NCBI GenBank assembly: GCA_910592005.1
Contig: CAJVPP010000288.1
Location: 1-37,413, forward strand
Direction of reading: 5' to 3'
DNA length: 37,413 nucleotides
DNA from: Funneliformis mosseae
Taxonomy: Eukaryota > Glomeromycota > Glomeromycetes > Glomerales > Glomeraceae
The notes under the pieces are model-generated. The model saw only the letters and a list, made by a program, of their open reading frames with translations. It was not told where the DNA came from and ran no database searches. This document shows positions 28,596 through 37,413 of the stretch, piece by piece (within the stretch, counting starts at the first letter, position 1; each line of letters starts with the position of its first letter). The translations under genes and the position numbers were made by a program.

Positions 28596-30801
28596 ATGTC
28601 TAATATTACACTCGAGACCTTTAAAGTTTCTTTAACAAAAACTTAAAAGATTTTTAAAACATGAAATCACTTATTACGCCAAACTTGAAGAAATGAGATA
28701 TTGCTATTGTAGAATTTCTTTCATTTCAAACACTGGAAATTTTCTGGCTAATTCGACAACTTAACTTTGAATACGATAAAGCCTTCCCTGAAGATCTTAC
28801 TTTAAGAAATAATTTTTTAAATAACAACTTTATTGAAAATATTGCAAAAATGGTTTCCTACATCATTTATGAAACAGGTACTAATGACTACAACACCAAA
28901 AACACTTAAAAGATAGTTTCTAATACTATTACCAATCTAACTACTTTTCAAATCAACAATAACATTATTTCTATCTCAAATGATAATGAATTCTCCTAAA
29001 ATATAGATACTCTTGACGATGATGATATGTTAACAAATAAAACAATTTCAAGATACAACTTTCTTCACTCTTCCTTTACTATTTCTTCTTTATCTACATC
29101 AGTATTAATAAAAAATAATAACAATAATAACAACATGTCAAAAAATAATAATATAAAAAAAGACGCATTTAATAAAGTTATACAAGAAAATACACATATC
29201 ACAACAATAAATAATCAGCTTAAACTATTATACACATCTATTATACAAAGCATAAAACATAAACAACAACCCTGAAGGATTAATAAATCTTATTCAAGAC
29301 TATAGACACATCATTACACAACCTAAAATAAACAAATAATAAATATCTTTCAAAGAATGACTTACGTCACTCATTTAAAAATTCTTTCTAAACAAAACCT
29401 AACCATTATACAAATTACATGTTTACTTTCATACTTGCCTTTATCATAAAAGGGGATAGTTAAGAAAAGAAATAAAAAATACTGAACAATTTATTTGCCT
29501 TAAAACCTAATTTTGTAAACATTAATTAGCGTTTCTATAATGGTAATGCACAAAGATTTATCAAATTTAATAATCAAAAACTTATGCTAAAAGCAATAAA
29601 TAATGTCACTATAAACATTCCAATATTCTGTTTAATTTAGACTATGATAATAATAATAGTAATAATTTTATCATGCTCCTTTTACAGACTCAAAGCGATT
29701 CTGTTAAATATTAAAGATAATCATATTTATTGTACCTTATCTTACTATAGTAATATTAATAATATTAAAAATAAATATAAAAATAGATATGAATCAACAT
29801 GTGATGTCATCATTTCTTTCAAAAAATTGACCAAACTAAAACAAATGAACTTAGCATAAATACATAACATTAATGGACAAGTTTCTGATGCTAAAGATGA
29901 TCCTTATAATTATTTTCAAATTTCAATTGAGTTGCAACTTAATTGCACTATAAGGAAATTTAATTGTACCATAAATTATAACTTAATTACACTATTTTTT
30001 TAATTACAGTGATTATTCTTATCTGATGCATTTATATCAATACTATGATTAAAGAACTTAAATAAAAAAACAAGTTTATGGTAAGATTTAAAGATTTTTT
30101 TTAATAAAACAACACCTGCAGAAGTATTTAAAATGCTTAAATATTTCAAAGCCAGATCATGCTATTTTCACAACAGCATCTCTTATATTACATTTTTTAT
30201 TTAGAAAGAACATGACTAATGCATACAATCAACGCATTTTACATAATAGATTTGTTTTTAATAGATGACCTAAAATACTAAACAGAACTTATAATAAAGA
30301 TGAGATAAAGCGTTTATCACAAATCCTCCCTTTATCAACAATAACTCCAATAATTATAAAAATAAAAGACCATTGCATACTCTAGGAAGAAATCATTTCA
30401 AAGAACCTGCTGATTATTATAATAATATTTCCAGACAAGTTAATATAGCAATACATATCAATCACATGAATCACATTTATCAACATATAACTAATAAAAA
30501 TTCTGATAAAATAGCTTCAACTAATGACTCATTAATACATATCTTAAATAAACTACAAGAACTAAATTCAATTAAAGTCCATTTGGCTCAATTAAATATT
30601 CAAATTTCAACTTCTCTAATCATAATAGAATACCCGCCTAATGTTTATATAACATCCATATCAGGTGAATCAATAAACAGAAGTTTTTTTTACTAATAAC
30701 TAGAATTCTAATAATTACTGTAGAGCACTAACTAAACTACCTCAAGTTTTTTATAAATTTACTTCCATATTTGCAAAATACCCAGATAGTTTAATAGGAG
30801 A
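28596..30801 (+). mobile_element. decayed retroelement-like coding region (ORF1-like)
   Basis: From ATG 28596 one frame reads coherently to about 29274 with only a few stops: MSNITLETFKVSLTKT, then SFQTLEIFWLIRQLNFEYDK, IAKMVSYIIYETGTNDYNTK. The stops are mostly TAA where Gln (CAA) would fit (..NTKNT-TAA-KIVSN.., ..NEFS-TAA-NIDTL..). Further islands are at 29500-29860 (NIKDNHIYCTLSYYSNINN) and 30373-30696 (LHTLGRNHFKEPADYYNNIS, NDSLIHILNKLQELNSIKVH). No zinc knuckle, RT or integrase motif was seen. Asn/Ile/Lys-rich composition and position beside a pogo element and a LINE suggest a LINE or other retroelement ORF1, but the class is not proven. Confidence 0.42.
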
Positions 30802-30978
30802 TACAGTCAACTCTTAGTATAGCGAACTCTTGATATAACGAATTTTTTTAAACAAATATAATAAAAATACTTTTGTTATAGTGAATTGGTCAATCAAATC
30901 TCTTAAAATCTTCAATATAGCCTTATAGCGAAGTTGAGGTCTAGGACATAGAATTCGTTATAACAAGAGTTGACTGTA
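30802..30978. mobile_element. pogo/Tigger MITE, 177 bp with TA ends
   Basis: The left end TACAGTCAACTCTT and right end AAGAGTTGACTGTA are perfect 14-bp inverted repeats. Just inside, CTTGATATAACGAAT pairs with ATTCGTTATAACAAG at 14 of 15 positions. TA at both edges fits Tc1/mariner-superfamily target duplication, and the TIR wording (CAGTCAACTCT..ATAACGAA) is typical of pogo/Tigger. No coding capacity. It could be mobilised by a pogo transposase like the one decayed just downstream. Confidence 0.82.
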
Positions 30979-32173
30979 TTTTGTATAGAGAGTGGTATCT
31001 TATACAGATCAAATATACTATATTGATCACAGTATAAAATAAAAATTTATAACGCATTTACTTTGTGTTGCTTGGCATTTATAGTTAGAACTCTTAATAA
31101 TAGTTGTTAAAGGAAATAAAAGAACTTCTTGTTCTAGAATAACTCTTAAAAAAAATGACAATAGTGTATTTGTAAAAAGCTAATGGTTTTACATTTTTTG
31201 AATTGGTCTGGTAATATTTATGTAACTGCAAGTTATTTTGACTTATAACCAAGTCAAGTTCATAACTGGAGACGTAAAAAAAATTAACTTAAAACTTTAA
31301 CACCTTATTTATTAAAGTTGTATAGTGGTAGATACCATTTTTTTCAGCTTTAGAACAAGAGTTAGCAAAGTGGATTTTAGGTTATCACGCATAAAATTTG
31401 CCAATTACTAGAAATATGACAATAAAAAAGGCTAAAGAACTTGTACAAACTGATAATCACCAAAAAAATATCCAAATAATTTTTTCTTTAAATTTTTAAG
31501 CAAATGAATAGATTGTTTTATGGTTCGTCATGATCTTGCAAATAGATAAAGAATAACAGTATCTCAACATTTATCAGAAGATTTAGTTCAAAGTTTTTTA
31601 AGTTTTGTTCTATATAGAAGAATACAGCATAATTATCCACTAAAATTTATTGGAAACATGAATGAAATACCTGTAACTTTTGATTTACCTAATTCATATA
31701 TCTTAAAAAAATGCAATTCTAGTTCTATTAATATTAAAACTACAGGTCATAAAAGAAGCACCTTTACAGTTATTTTAGATGCTTTTCATGAATACTTAGT
31801 TGATTCTGTTAAATAAAAACTTAAAAAAAAAGAAACCAATATAGCTATAATTTCTGGTAAATTGACATTTAAATTGCAACCACTTAATGTAGCAATTAAT
31901 AAAAGTTTTAAATCTTATGTAATTTTTATTTATACTTATAATATATTATAGATATTATTATTAAATTATTAAATAATAATTATTTAAATTATCATATAAA
32001 TTTTATTTACAGATTCGCAAATTTTATAATAACTAGATGACAAATAAAGTTCAGAATTAACTCCAAATAAATGAATTAAATAACCTTCTTATTCTTTAGT
32101 ATGTTCATAGATAAAGGATACATAAGAAAAAGTTAATTCAAATTTAATTTGTAAATCATTTAAGTGTTGTGAA

Positions 32174-33106
32174 TAGAGTTCTAGACGAGTCGAGTTAACT
32201 CATGAGTCAGATAAGCTGAGTCAAGTTCAAATCAAGTTGAGTTTGTATTTTTTGACTCAATGATTTGCAAGTTAAGCCAAATTCGAGTTGAGTTAAATAT
32301 TTAACTCAACTCAATTTAAACTCGACTTGATTCGAGTTGACTCAAGTTGACTTAAACGATAAAAAAATCATTCAAGAAGAACAATAAGGAATCGTTTGAC
32401 TTGAACGATAAAAAAATCATTCAAGTCGAATGATAAGGAATCGTTCAAGAAGAATAATAAAAAAATCGTTCAAGTTGAATAATAAGGAATCGTTCGCCTT
32501 GAATGATAAAAAAATCATTCAAATCGAATGATAAGGAATCATTCAAGAAGAACGATAAGGAATTGTTTGACTTTAACGATAAAAAAATTGTTCAAGAAGA
32601 ACGATAAGGAATTGTTTGACTTGAACGATAAAAAAATTGTTCAAGAAGAACGATAAAGAATCGTTCACCTTGAACGATAAGGAATTATTTGACTTAAATG
32701 ATAAAAAAATCATTCAAGAAGAACAATAAGGAATACTTCAACTTGAATGATAAAAAAAATCGTTCAAGAAGAATGATGACCTGAATCGTTCGACTTGAAT
32801 GATAAAAAATCATTCAAGAAGAATGATGACCCAGATCATTTGACTTGAACAATAAAAAAAATCATTTAAAAAGAACAATGACCTGAATCGTTTTTTTCAT
32901 TTTTATTATTATTATTTTTTTTTCAAAATTGAATTGAGTTAAAATCGAGTCGAGTCAAATTGAGTTGAGTTTAAAATTTATATAACTTGAATCAAATCAA
33001 ATTGAAAGATTTTATAAAATAAATTTGACTTGATTCAACTCGAAAAAAATGAGTCGAATAGAGTTGGTCTTTAAACTTGACTCAACTCGACTCATTCGGA
33101 ACTCTA
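32174..33106. mobile_element. hAT-type foldback element (933 bp) inserted in the pogo gene
   Basis: Ends are TAGAGTTC..GAACTCTA with a second inverted block GAGTCGAGTT / AACTCGACTC just inside. The target site GTTGTGAA is perfectly duplicated at 32166-32173 and 33107-33114. An 8-bp duplication and 5'-TAGAG ends are typical of hAT elements. Removing the element and one duplication rejoins the transposase frame (..KCC-EISVKTD..), so the pre-insertion site is visible. Both arms are rich in GAGT(C/T)GAGTT words in inverted orientation, and the middle is a palindromic minisatellite. No transposase is encoded. Confidence 0.85.
32352..32893. repeat. palindromic minisatellite, unit about 49 bp, about 10-11 copies
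   Basis: The consensus unit is TTGAACGATAAAAAAATCAT-TCAAGAAGAACGATAAGGAA-TCGTTCGAC. Each unit holds two hairpins: (G)AACGAT-AAAAA-ATCGTT(C) and GAACGAT-AAGG-AATCGTTC. Later units replace AAGGAATCG with GATGACCTGAATCG. Arm variants are ATGAT, ACAAT, ATTGT and ATCAT, i.e. CG changed to TG or CA. It lies entirely inside the hAT-type foldback element. Confidence 0.85.
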
Positions 33107-33264
33107 GTTGTGAAATTTCAGTTAAAACAGATAGTACAAAAAATAATGAGATTTTCAATTATGATAATCTTTTTATAGAAGATAAAGAAAATTTTAATGA
33201 AAATGATGGAGATAATAAATTACTTGAAAAAGAAGAGGATGATGAAGATAATTATAATAATTAG

Positions 33265-33790
33265 GATAAATTTTAATAGTTGTAATTTGCAAATTAATGC
33301 TTTTTGCAAAATTATTTTTTCCCTTATGATCTTAGTACTTTTAGTATTGATTTATCATTTGTCTAAATTTTATAATGTTATTATTAATAATTCCTTTATT
33401 ATATATATAATTTGATAATTTAAAAAAAAAAAAAATAGATTTTAAATTTTTGTTATCTTATTAGAATTTTAATAAAAAAAAAAAAATAAATTTATTTAGC
33501 TTTTAATATTCTTTTATAATTTAATACAGTAATTATAATAAAAATTTATTTATAAATTAATAAATAAAAATTAATAAAATCGCCTAATACTCAGTTCAAA
33601 AAAAAAACACTATGTAAAATATCTGGGTTTCTTACAAAATTTTAGTCTAAATCTTAGGAGGTAGTTTATATAGAGGGATAGTTTAGTCAGTATTCTACGG
33701 TATTATAAGAATATATTAAGTTTATTAATACTCAAAAATAAAGATTTAGTATAAATAGAGAATTAACAATAAATACTGTAAATAGGTAAA
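33265..33790. other. AT-rich spacer between transposons, no gene seen
   Basis: 3' flank of the pogo relic. The expected right TIR of the pogo element (..GAGTTGACTGTA) was not found here, so its end is lost or further away. Poly-A runs at 33421-33436 and 33474-33486. Confidence 0.4.
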
Positions 33791-34058
33791 TGTGACGCAA
33801 CCTATGTAGTACAAAAGATTGACTAATTTGATATAAGTAATATATGTGATATGTCAGACATATGTGGTATAACTGACATATTAAACATAGTTGATATATT
33901 AGACATAGTTGACATAGTAGACATATTAGTTATATATTTATATGTAATTTATTTTATATAAATAGATGACTTTTTAGTTTATGTAAAAAAAGACAGACAG
34001 ATAGGAACTCAACAAGTTAGTTTTAGTAGTCTAGAGGCAACTGGCCTACTGCGTTACA
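33791..34058. mobile_element. possible solo LTR or TIR element, 268 bp
   Basis: Begins TGTGACGCA and ends TGCGTTACA, an imperfect 9-bp inverted repeat of the TG..CA type. Inside are a TATATAAATAG TATA-like word (about 33955-33965) and, at 33838-33935, a run of short repeats built from GACATA(T/G)TTGATAT/ACATAGT. No matching flanking duplication of 4-6 bp is visible, so the boundaries and class are uncertain. Confidence 0.33.
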
Positions 34059-36244
34059 TTTTTGTTTCAGTAATTCATTTCTTTTAATTTCTTATTTTAT
34101 TTTCTTATTTTCTTTTATTTCTTTTCTTTTATTTTATTATTCTACTCGTGAATAAATACATTATTTTACAAATATAACTACTGGCAATCTGTTGAATCAC
34201 CATTCATTATAATAGTCTAAATACTTTAATAAACTGTCTGAATTAAAACTTGCAAACTATTGAAAGATTACTGTACAATTATTATGCAATTAAAAAGAAT
34301 AAACCGCTTGAACATCCTGTTTAATAGTCATAGTTCATAAGAATTATACGTTAATAATATTATAAATAATGATATCTAAATACCAGATCATATTAATGTT
34401 AAAAAGATAATAAACAGTGACATTATTAAAATTACCATCTACAATATTAGAAGCATCTGTAAATTTACAGATCTAATTAAAACTGATCAGATCTTAGAAT
34501 ATTGCATGATCAAAGAATTAGATATAGTTAGTCTAACAGAAATAAGATATACAAAAATACTATCATTAAATTTAGAAATCACATTTTATACAATTGTTAT
34601 TGGAACCACTCAGAACCATCAACCCTATATGCAGATGTGGGCTTACTTGTTTCAAAAAAGTGAAATAAATATATTTACAGAGTAATAAATATATCATCTT
34701 AATTAATATATATAGATATGATGTTAAGAAGACATTTAAAATTCAGAATCTTTTTATGTTATATCTAAGCTAATACCCTTGATTTCCCCTATGTATATAA
34801 ATAAAAATTTTTACAAAAATAAATACTAAAGCTAATAGATAATTGCACCAAAAAGAATTTTCACGTTATAATAATAGGTGATTTTAACACTAATATTGAT
34901 AATTACTATTATAAATTAAAAAACTATAATAAGATAAGATAGCAGTTTCACTTAATCAATAAACTTTATCAAAGAAACTTTTCAGATTTCTAAAAAAACT
35001 GTTTTGAAGATGACTTGTCTACTTTTTTCTTATCTAATACTAATAATACTAATAGTAGTTCACCTAATAGAATAGATAAAATTTTTACTTTATCAAATTT
35101 TATGATGGAATTTTTATATTGTATTTCCACAAAGCTGCTACTATATAAATCTGATTATAAAGTCCTAATAAGCTTTTTTGCTAATTTTAAGAATATGTAA
35201 AAAGCAAACTCAAGAAGAAAATGTACTAAAAGAAAAAAATTTAAATTGGCCTTCATGATACTTGCTAACTGGACAGTATTTGCCAAATCATTAGACAAAT
35301 ATTATCATCAGCATCACATAGAAAAATTAAACTTGCTACCTCTGACTTACAATGCAATGAATCATATATAGGAGAAACTTAAAACTTTTATCATAATTAT
35401 AGCTTCACAAATTATACTATTTTGTTGGGTCTTTACAAATTAAAAGTAACTGAAATTTAATAATATTATTACCTTCTATAACTGTTTAAAAAGACTTAAT
35501 GTGGCCTATCAGTGACAAATAGAATGGTGATCTTTAAATCATTGCTGCTATTATCTCTGATTTCAAACTTACAAAAATCAATTTATCATCTAATATTCAT
35601 GAAAGAAACGTAAAAGAAGTTAAAAAGACTCTTCTCAAATTATATCATAATATTAAAGTATTATTACAAATAGAAGAAAGTCAAATTAAGCAATATATTA
35701 TTAAATATTATATTTATCAGCACTGCCTATAGTATGATAATAACCCAGAAAAGATGATTCAATCCATTCTAAGAAGATACCAAAATCTATTATAATTGAT
35801 AGACTGGTAATTAAGAATGCAGATAGCAAATATAATTTGATAAATAATCTAAAAATCATTAAAAAAAAGTAAATAAATACTTTCAAAATTATGCTGTTTC
35901 TAACATTTCTGATACTCCTATATTTAGAAGGTGAATTGAATAATACTAACTAAAGAGAAAATATTAAATTTGTATTCACTAATATTATGCAACCATTAAA
36001 TTTAAAAGAATGGTTAAAAGTTCTATTACAACTTTCAAATAATAAGGCAGCAGGTCCCTTAGGAAAATACAATGAATTTTTAAAATATCTTGAATCACTG
36101 ATGCAGTCACTTCTCTAGGATCTAATTAAAAGATGTTTTATACTTAAAGATATTCTTTCAGAATGAAAAATTGTACATATATACCCTATTTCAAACCTAT
36201 GGACTGAAAATATAACATAACCAAGACTCGTTTTATCACATTGC

Positions 36245-36532
36245 TTGAATACATATGCAAAGCCTTTGTTAAAATCAATTACTAATAGAATATCAAAGAT
36301 CTTGACTAAACACAATATACTCAAAGGCAATAACTTTGCAGATTTTCTAGGAGATTCTATCAAAGATTCAATAAAAATCATTAATCTATTAATTAAAGAT
36401 GCAAAAGAACATAAAAAAAAACTATGGATTCTCCTTCAGAATATCTCTAAAGCTAATGATAGAGTTAATCTAAAGTTACTTAAATTAGCCATAAGGCAAA
36501 TTAAATACCAGAATATTATATTTCATGCTTAA
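36245..36532 (+). pseudogene. open segment of the LINE reverse transcriptase (fingers/palm)
   Basis: The longest uninterrupted piece of the RT domain is 95 codons. It covers the region from the ..RPI/K-x-x-x-KIL segment to the palm motif around WILLQNISKANDRV, where both the Asp before ISKA and the Tyr expected in KAYD are Asn. It is not a separate gene; the start Met is internal. Confidence 0.7.
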
Positions 36533-37340
36533 TTAACCTATTTACTAATAGAAAAAATGTGATTTTTATTTATCAGAGATAAACTATCAGATTATTACAA
36601 TGTAAAATTAGCATAAACTAAGAAGAAGTAATTTTTCTATTACTGTGATGTATTTACTTAGATCCACTCCTATGTGAAGTTCAAAAACTAATAAAGGTTA
36701 TAATATACAATATTCTTAGATTAATGATGTGAGAACACTGAATAAAACTACTATTTCTATACAGATATCAGCACTAGCTTTCATGAATGATTCAAATTGG
36801 ATTATTAGCTCAAAAAAGATTTAGAAAAAATCTTATTAATCACTAATGAATTTTACAAGATCATAAAAACTGTTATCAACAAAAATAAATCACAACTTCT
36901 CACTAATACTACATCTTTAAATCAACCAATCTCCTTAAAATTTGGCTCAAACTTAATCTATATTAAATCAGAATTAGGTTCAATTAGATTTCTAAGAGTC
37001 TGGATTAACATTGCCTACTTACTATTATTTGTAAAAAAATAACTTTAAGATTACATCAGTATCTTTTGTATCAACTTAAAAAATAAAGCTCTTATAGAAA
37101 AACAGCTAATCTATATATTAAATATGACACTATTTCCAATCTTTAAATATAAAATACAAACAACCCCTCTTTTCTTTAAAAATGTCACTCATTTATCTCT
37201 TCTTTATAAAAATTAGTGAAATATAATTCTTATTACGCTGTTAATTCTCCAGACTGCGTTTTAAAGATAGTATTTCTACAATCTTAATAATTTATAGAAT
37301 TAATAATTCAAATCAATATCAACAGCTATTCTATACTAAA

Positions 37341-37413
37341 GCTCTGAACAGTTCAGATTAATCTGAAAATTTTCAGTTCAGATCAACTTCAGTTCAGTTT
37401 CAGATTGCAAAAA
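37341..37413. repeat. start of a CAG/TTCAG-rich repeat or new element at the window edge
   Basis: CTGAACAGTTCAGATTAATC followed by TGAAAATTTTCAGTTCAGAT contains nested palindromes (CTGAACAGTTCAG, CAGATTAATCTG, TGAAAATTTTCA) and repeated TCAGTTCAG. It resembles the inverted word-rich arms of the foldback element at 32174 in style but not in sequence. Cut by the window end. Confidence 0.35.

Larger units (their letters stand above)
31249..33264 (+). pseudogene. pogo/Tigger (DDE_1) transposase pseudogene, split by an insertion
   Basis: In order: PSQVHNWRRKKN (31249-) and ALEQELAKWILGYH (about 31352-31393) match the CENP-B/Tc5 helix-turn-helix region. MVRHDLANR, NYPLKFIGNMNEIPVTFDLP then SINIKTTGHKRSTFTVIL (about 31520-31775) match the start of the DDE_1 core. 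SGKLTFKLQPLNVAINKSFK (about 31852-31912) matches its end. The acidic tail EISVKTDSTKNNEIFNYDNL.. ends at TAG 33262-33264. The first catalytic Asp (expected in G-N-M-D-E) is Asn at 31661-31663, and the third (expected in LQPLD) is Asn at 31886-31888. The middle Asp region is deleted between TVIL and the C-terminal block. Several stops and frameshifts occur, and a 933-bp element interrupts the tail at 32174. The enzyme is certainly dead. Confidence 0.8.
34380..37413 (+). mobile_element. LINE-type retrotransposon, decayed, truncated by window end
   Basis: The AP-endonuclease (EEP) part reads IKITIYNIRSICKFTDLIKT then DQILEYCMIKELDIVSLTEI (from about 34416), GDFNTNID (about 34879-34902) and SSPNRIDKIFTLSNFM (about 35055-35105), matching the N-x-R-S, L-x-E-x-R, GDFN and SRID-type motifs. 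The reverse transcriptase part reads WLKVLLQLSNNKAAGPLGKY (about 36012-36070), KPLLKSITNRISKILTKHNI (about 36260-36320), WILLQNISKANDRVNLKLLK (36424-36483; expected D-x-SKAYD), LDPLLCEVQKL (about 36660) and ISALAFMNDSNWI (about 36766-36804). The catalytic F-A-D-D box is F-M-N-D at 36780-36791, so the first Asp is lost. Stops and single-base frameshifts (for example at the A-run 36812-36818) are frequent. Not active. Confidence 0.8.

Noticed and set aside
32352..32893. CRISPR-like array
   Set aside because: Regular repeats but no unique spacers, palindromic AT-rich units, eukaryotic context and enclosure by a transposon with target duplication. It is a minisatellite.

Overview
The window looks like nuclear DNA of an arbuscular mycorrhizal fungus (Glomeromycotina, Rhizophagus-like). 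This is inferred from the very AT-rich base composition, long A/T homopolymers, intron-rich genes with short GT-AG introns (about 50-95 nt, donors mostly GTAAGT/GTATG/GTAAAT), a Sel1-repeat protein, a FAR1/MULE relic, a DUF7918-like gene, and decayed pogo and LINE elements. Nothing here looks bacterial: no operons, ribosome binding sites or CRISPR were seen. No tRNA or rRNA gene was recognised.

Layout. 1-2.6 kb: non-coding, with diverged duplications. 2.67-3.47 kb: intronless Sel1-repeat gene (+). 4.76-5.39 kb: 3-exon orphan gene (+). 5.74-7.04 kb: a small broken minus-strand gene and a MULE/FAR1 transposase relic. 7.20-8.36 kb: 6-exon gene with a C-terminal PB1-like domain (+). 9.01-11.40 kb (-): condensin subunit 2 (CAP-H/Barren) pseudogene, recognisable from N- to C-terminus but without a start codon and with several frameshifts. 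11.5-14.4 kb: coding-like islands of decayed genes plus a hairpin repeat. 14.86-15.83 kb (-): DUF7918-like gene, intact or recently broken. 16.4-17.2 kb (-): another decayed gene. 17.76-19.45 kb (+): intact 6-exon orphan gene. 20.17-20.28 kb: Tigger/pogo MITE.

20.8-24.95 kb is the most interesting block. Two paralogous tiny genes, of 33 and 32 codons, point toward each other at its two ends. Both encode peptides ending in a CaaX prenylation box (CSIM and CLIM), and both have a TATA box and conserved 5' and 3' flanks. Between them is an intact 5-exon gene for a protein with seven hydrophobic segments. The arrangement resembles a lipopeptide pheromone / membrane receptor locus. That reading is a hypothesis; the short ORFs, the CaaX boxes, the homology of the two copies and the multi-pass protein are visible directly.

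25.5-26.93 kb (-): 2-exon gene with a C2H2-like zinc-binding motif. 28.6 kb to the end is a transposon graveyard: a decayed retroelement-like ORF, a pogo/Tigger MITE, a pogo (DDE_1) transposase gene split by a 933-bp hAT-type foldback element with a perfect 8-bp target duplication and an internal palindromic minisatellite, a possible solo LTR, and a LINE (endonuclease plus reverse transcriptase) running off the end. Catalytic Asp codons in both the pogo and the LINE enzyme have become Asn, and apparent Gln codons have become TAA. This fits C:G to T:A decay of methylated transposons.
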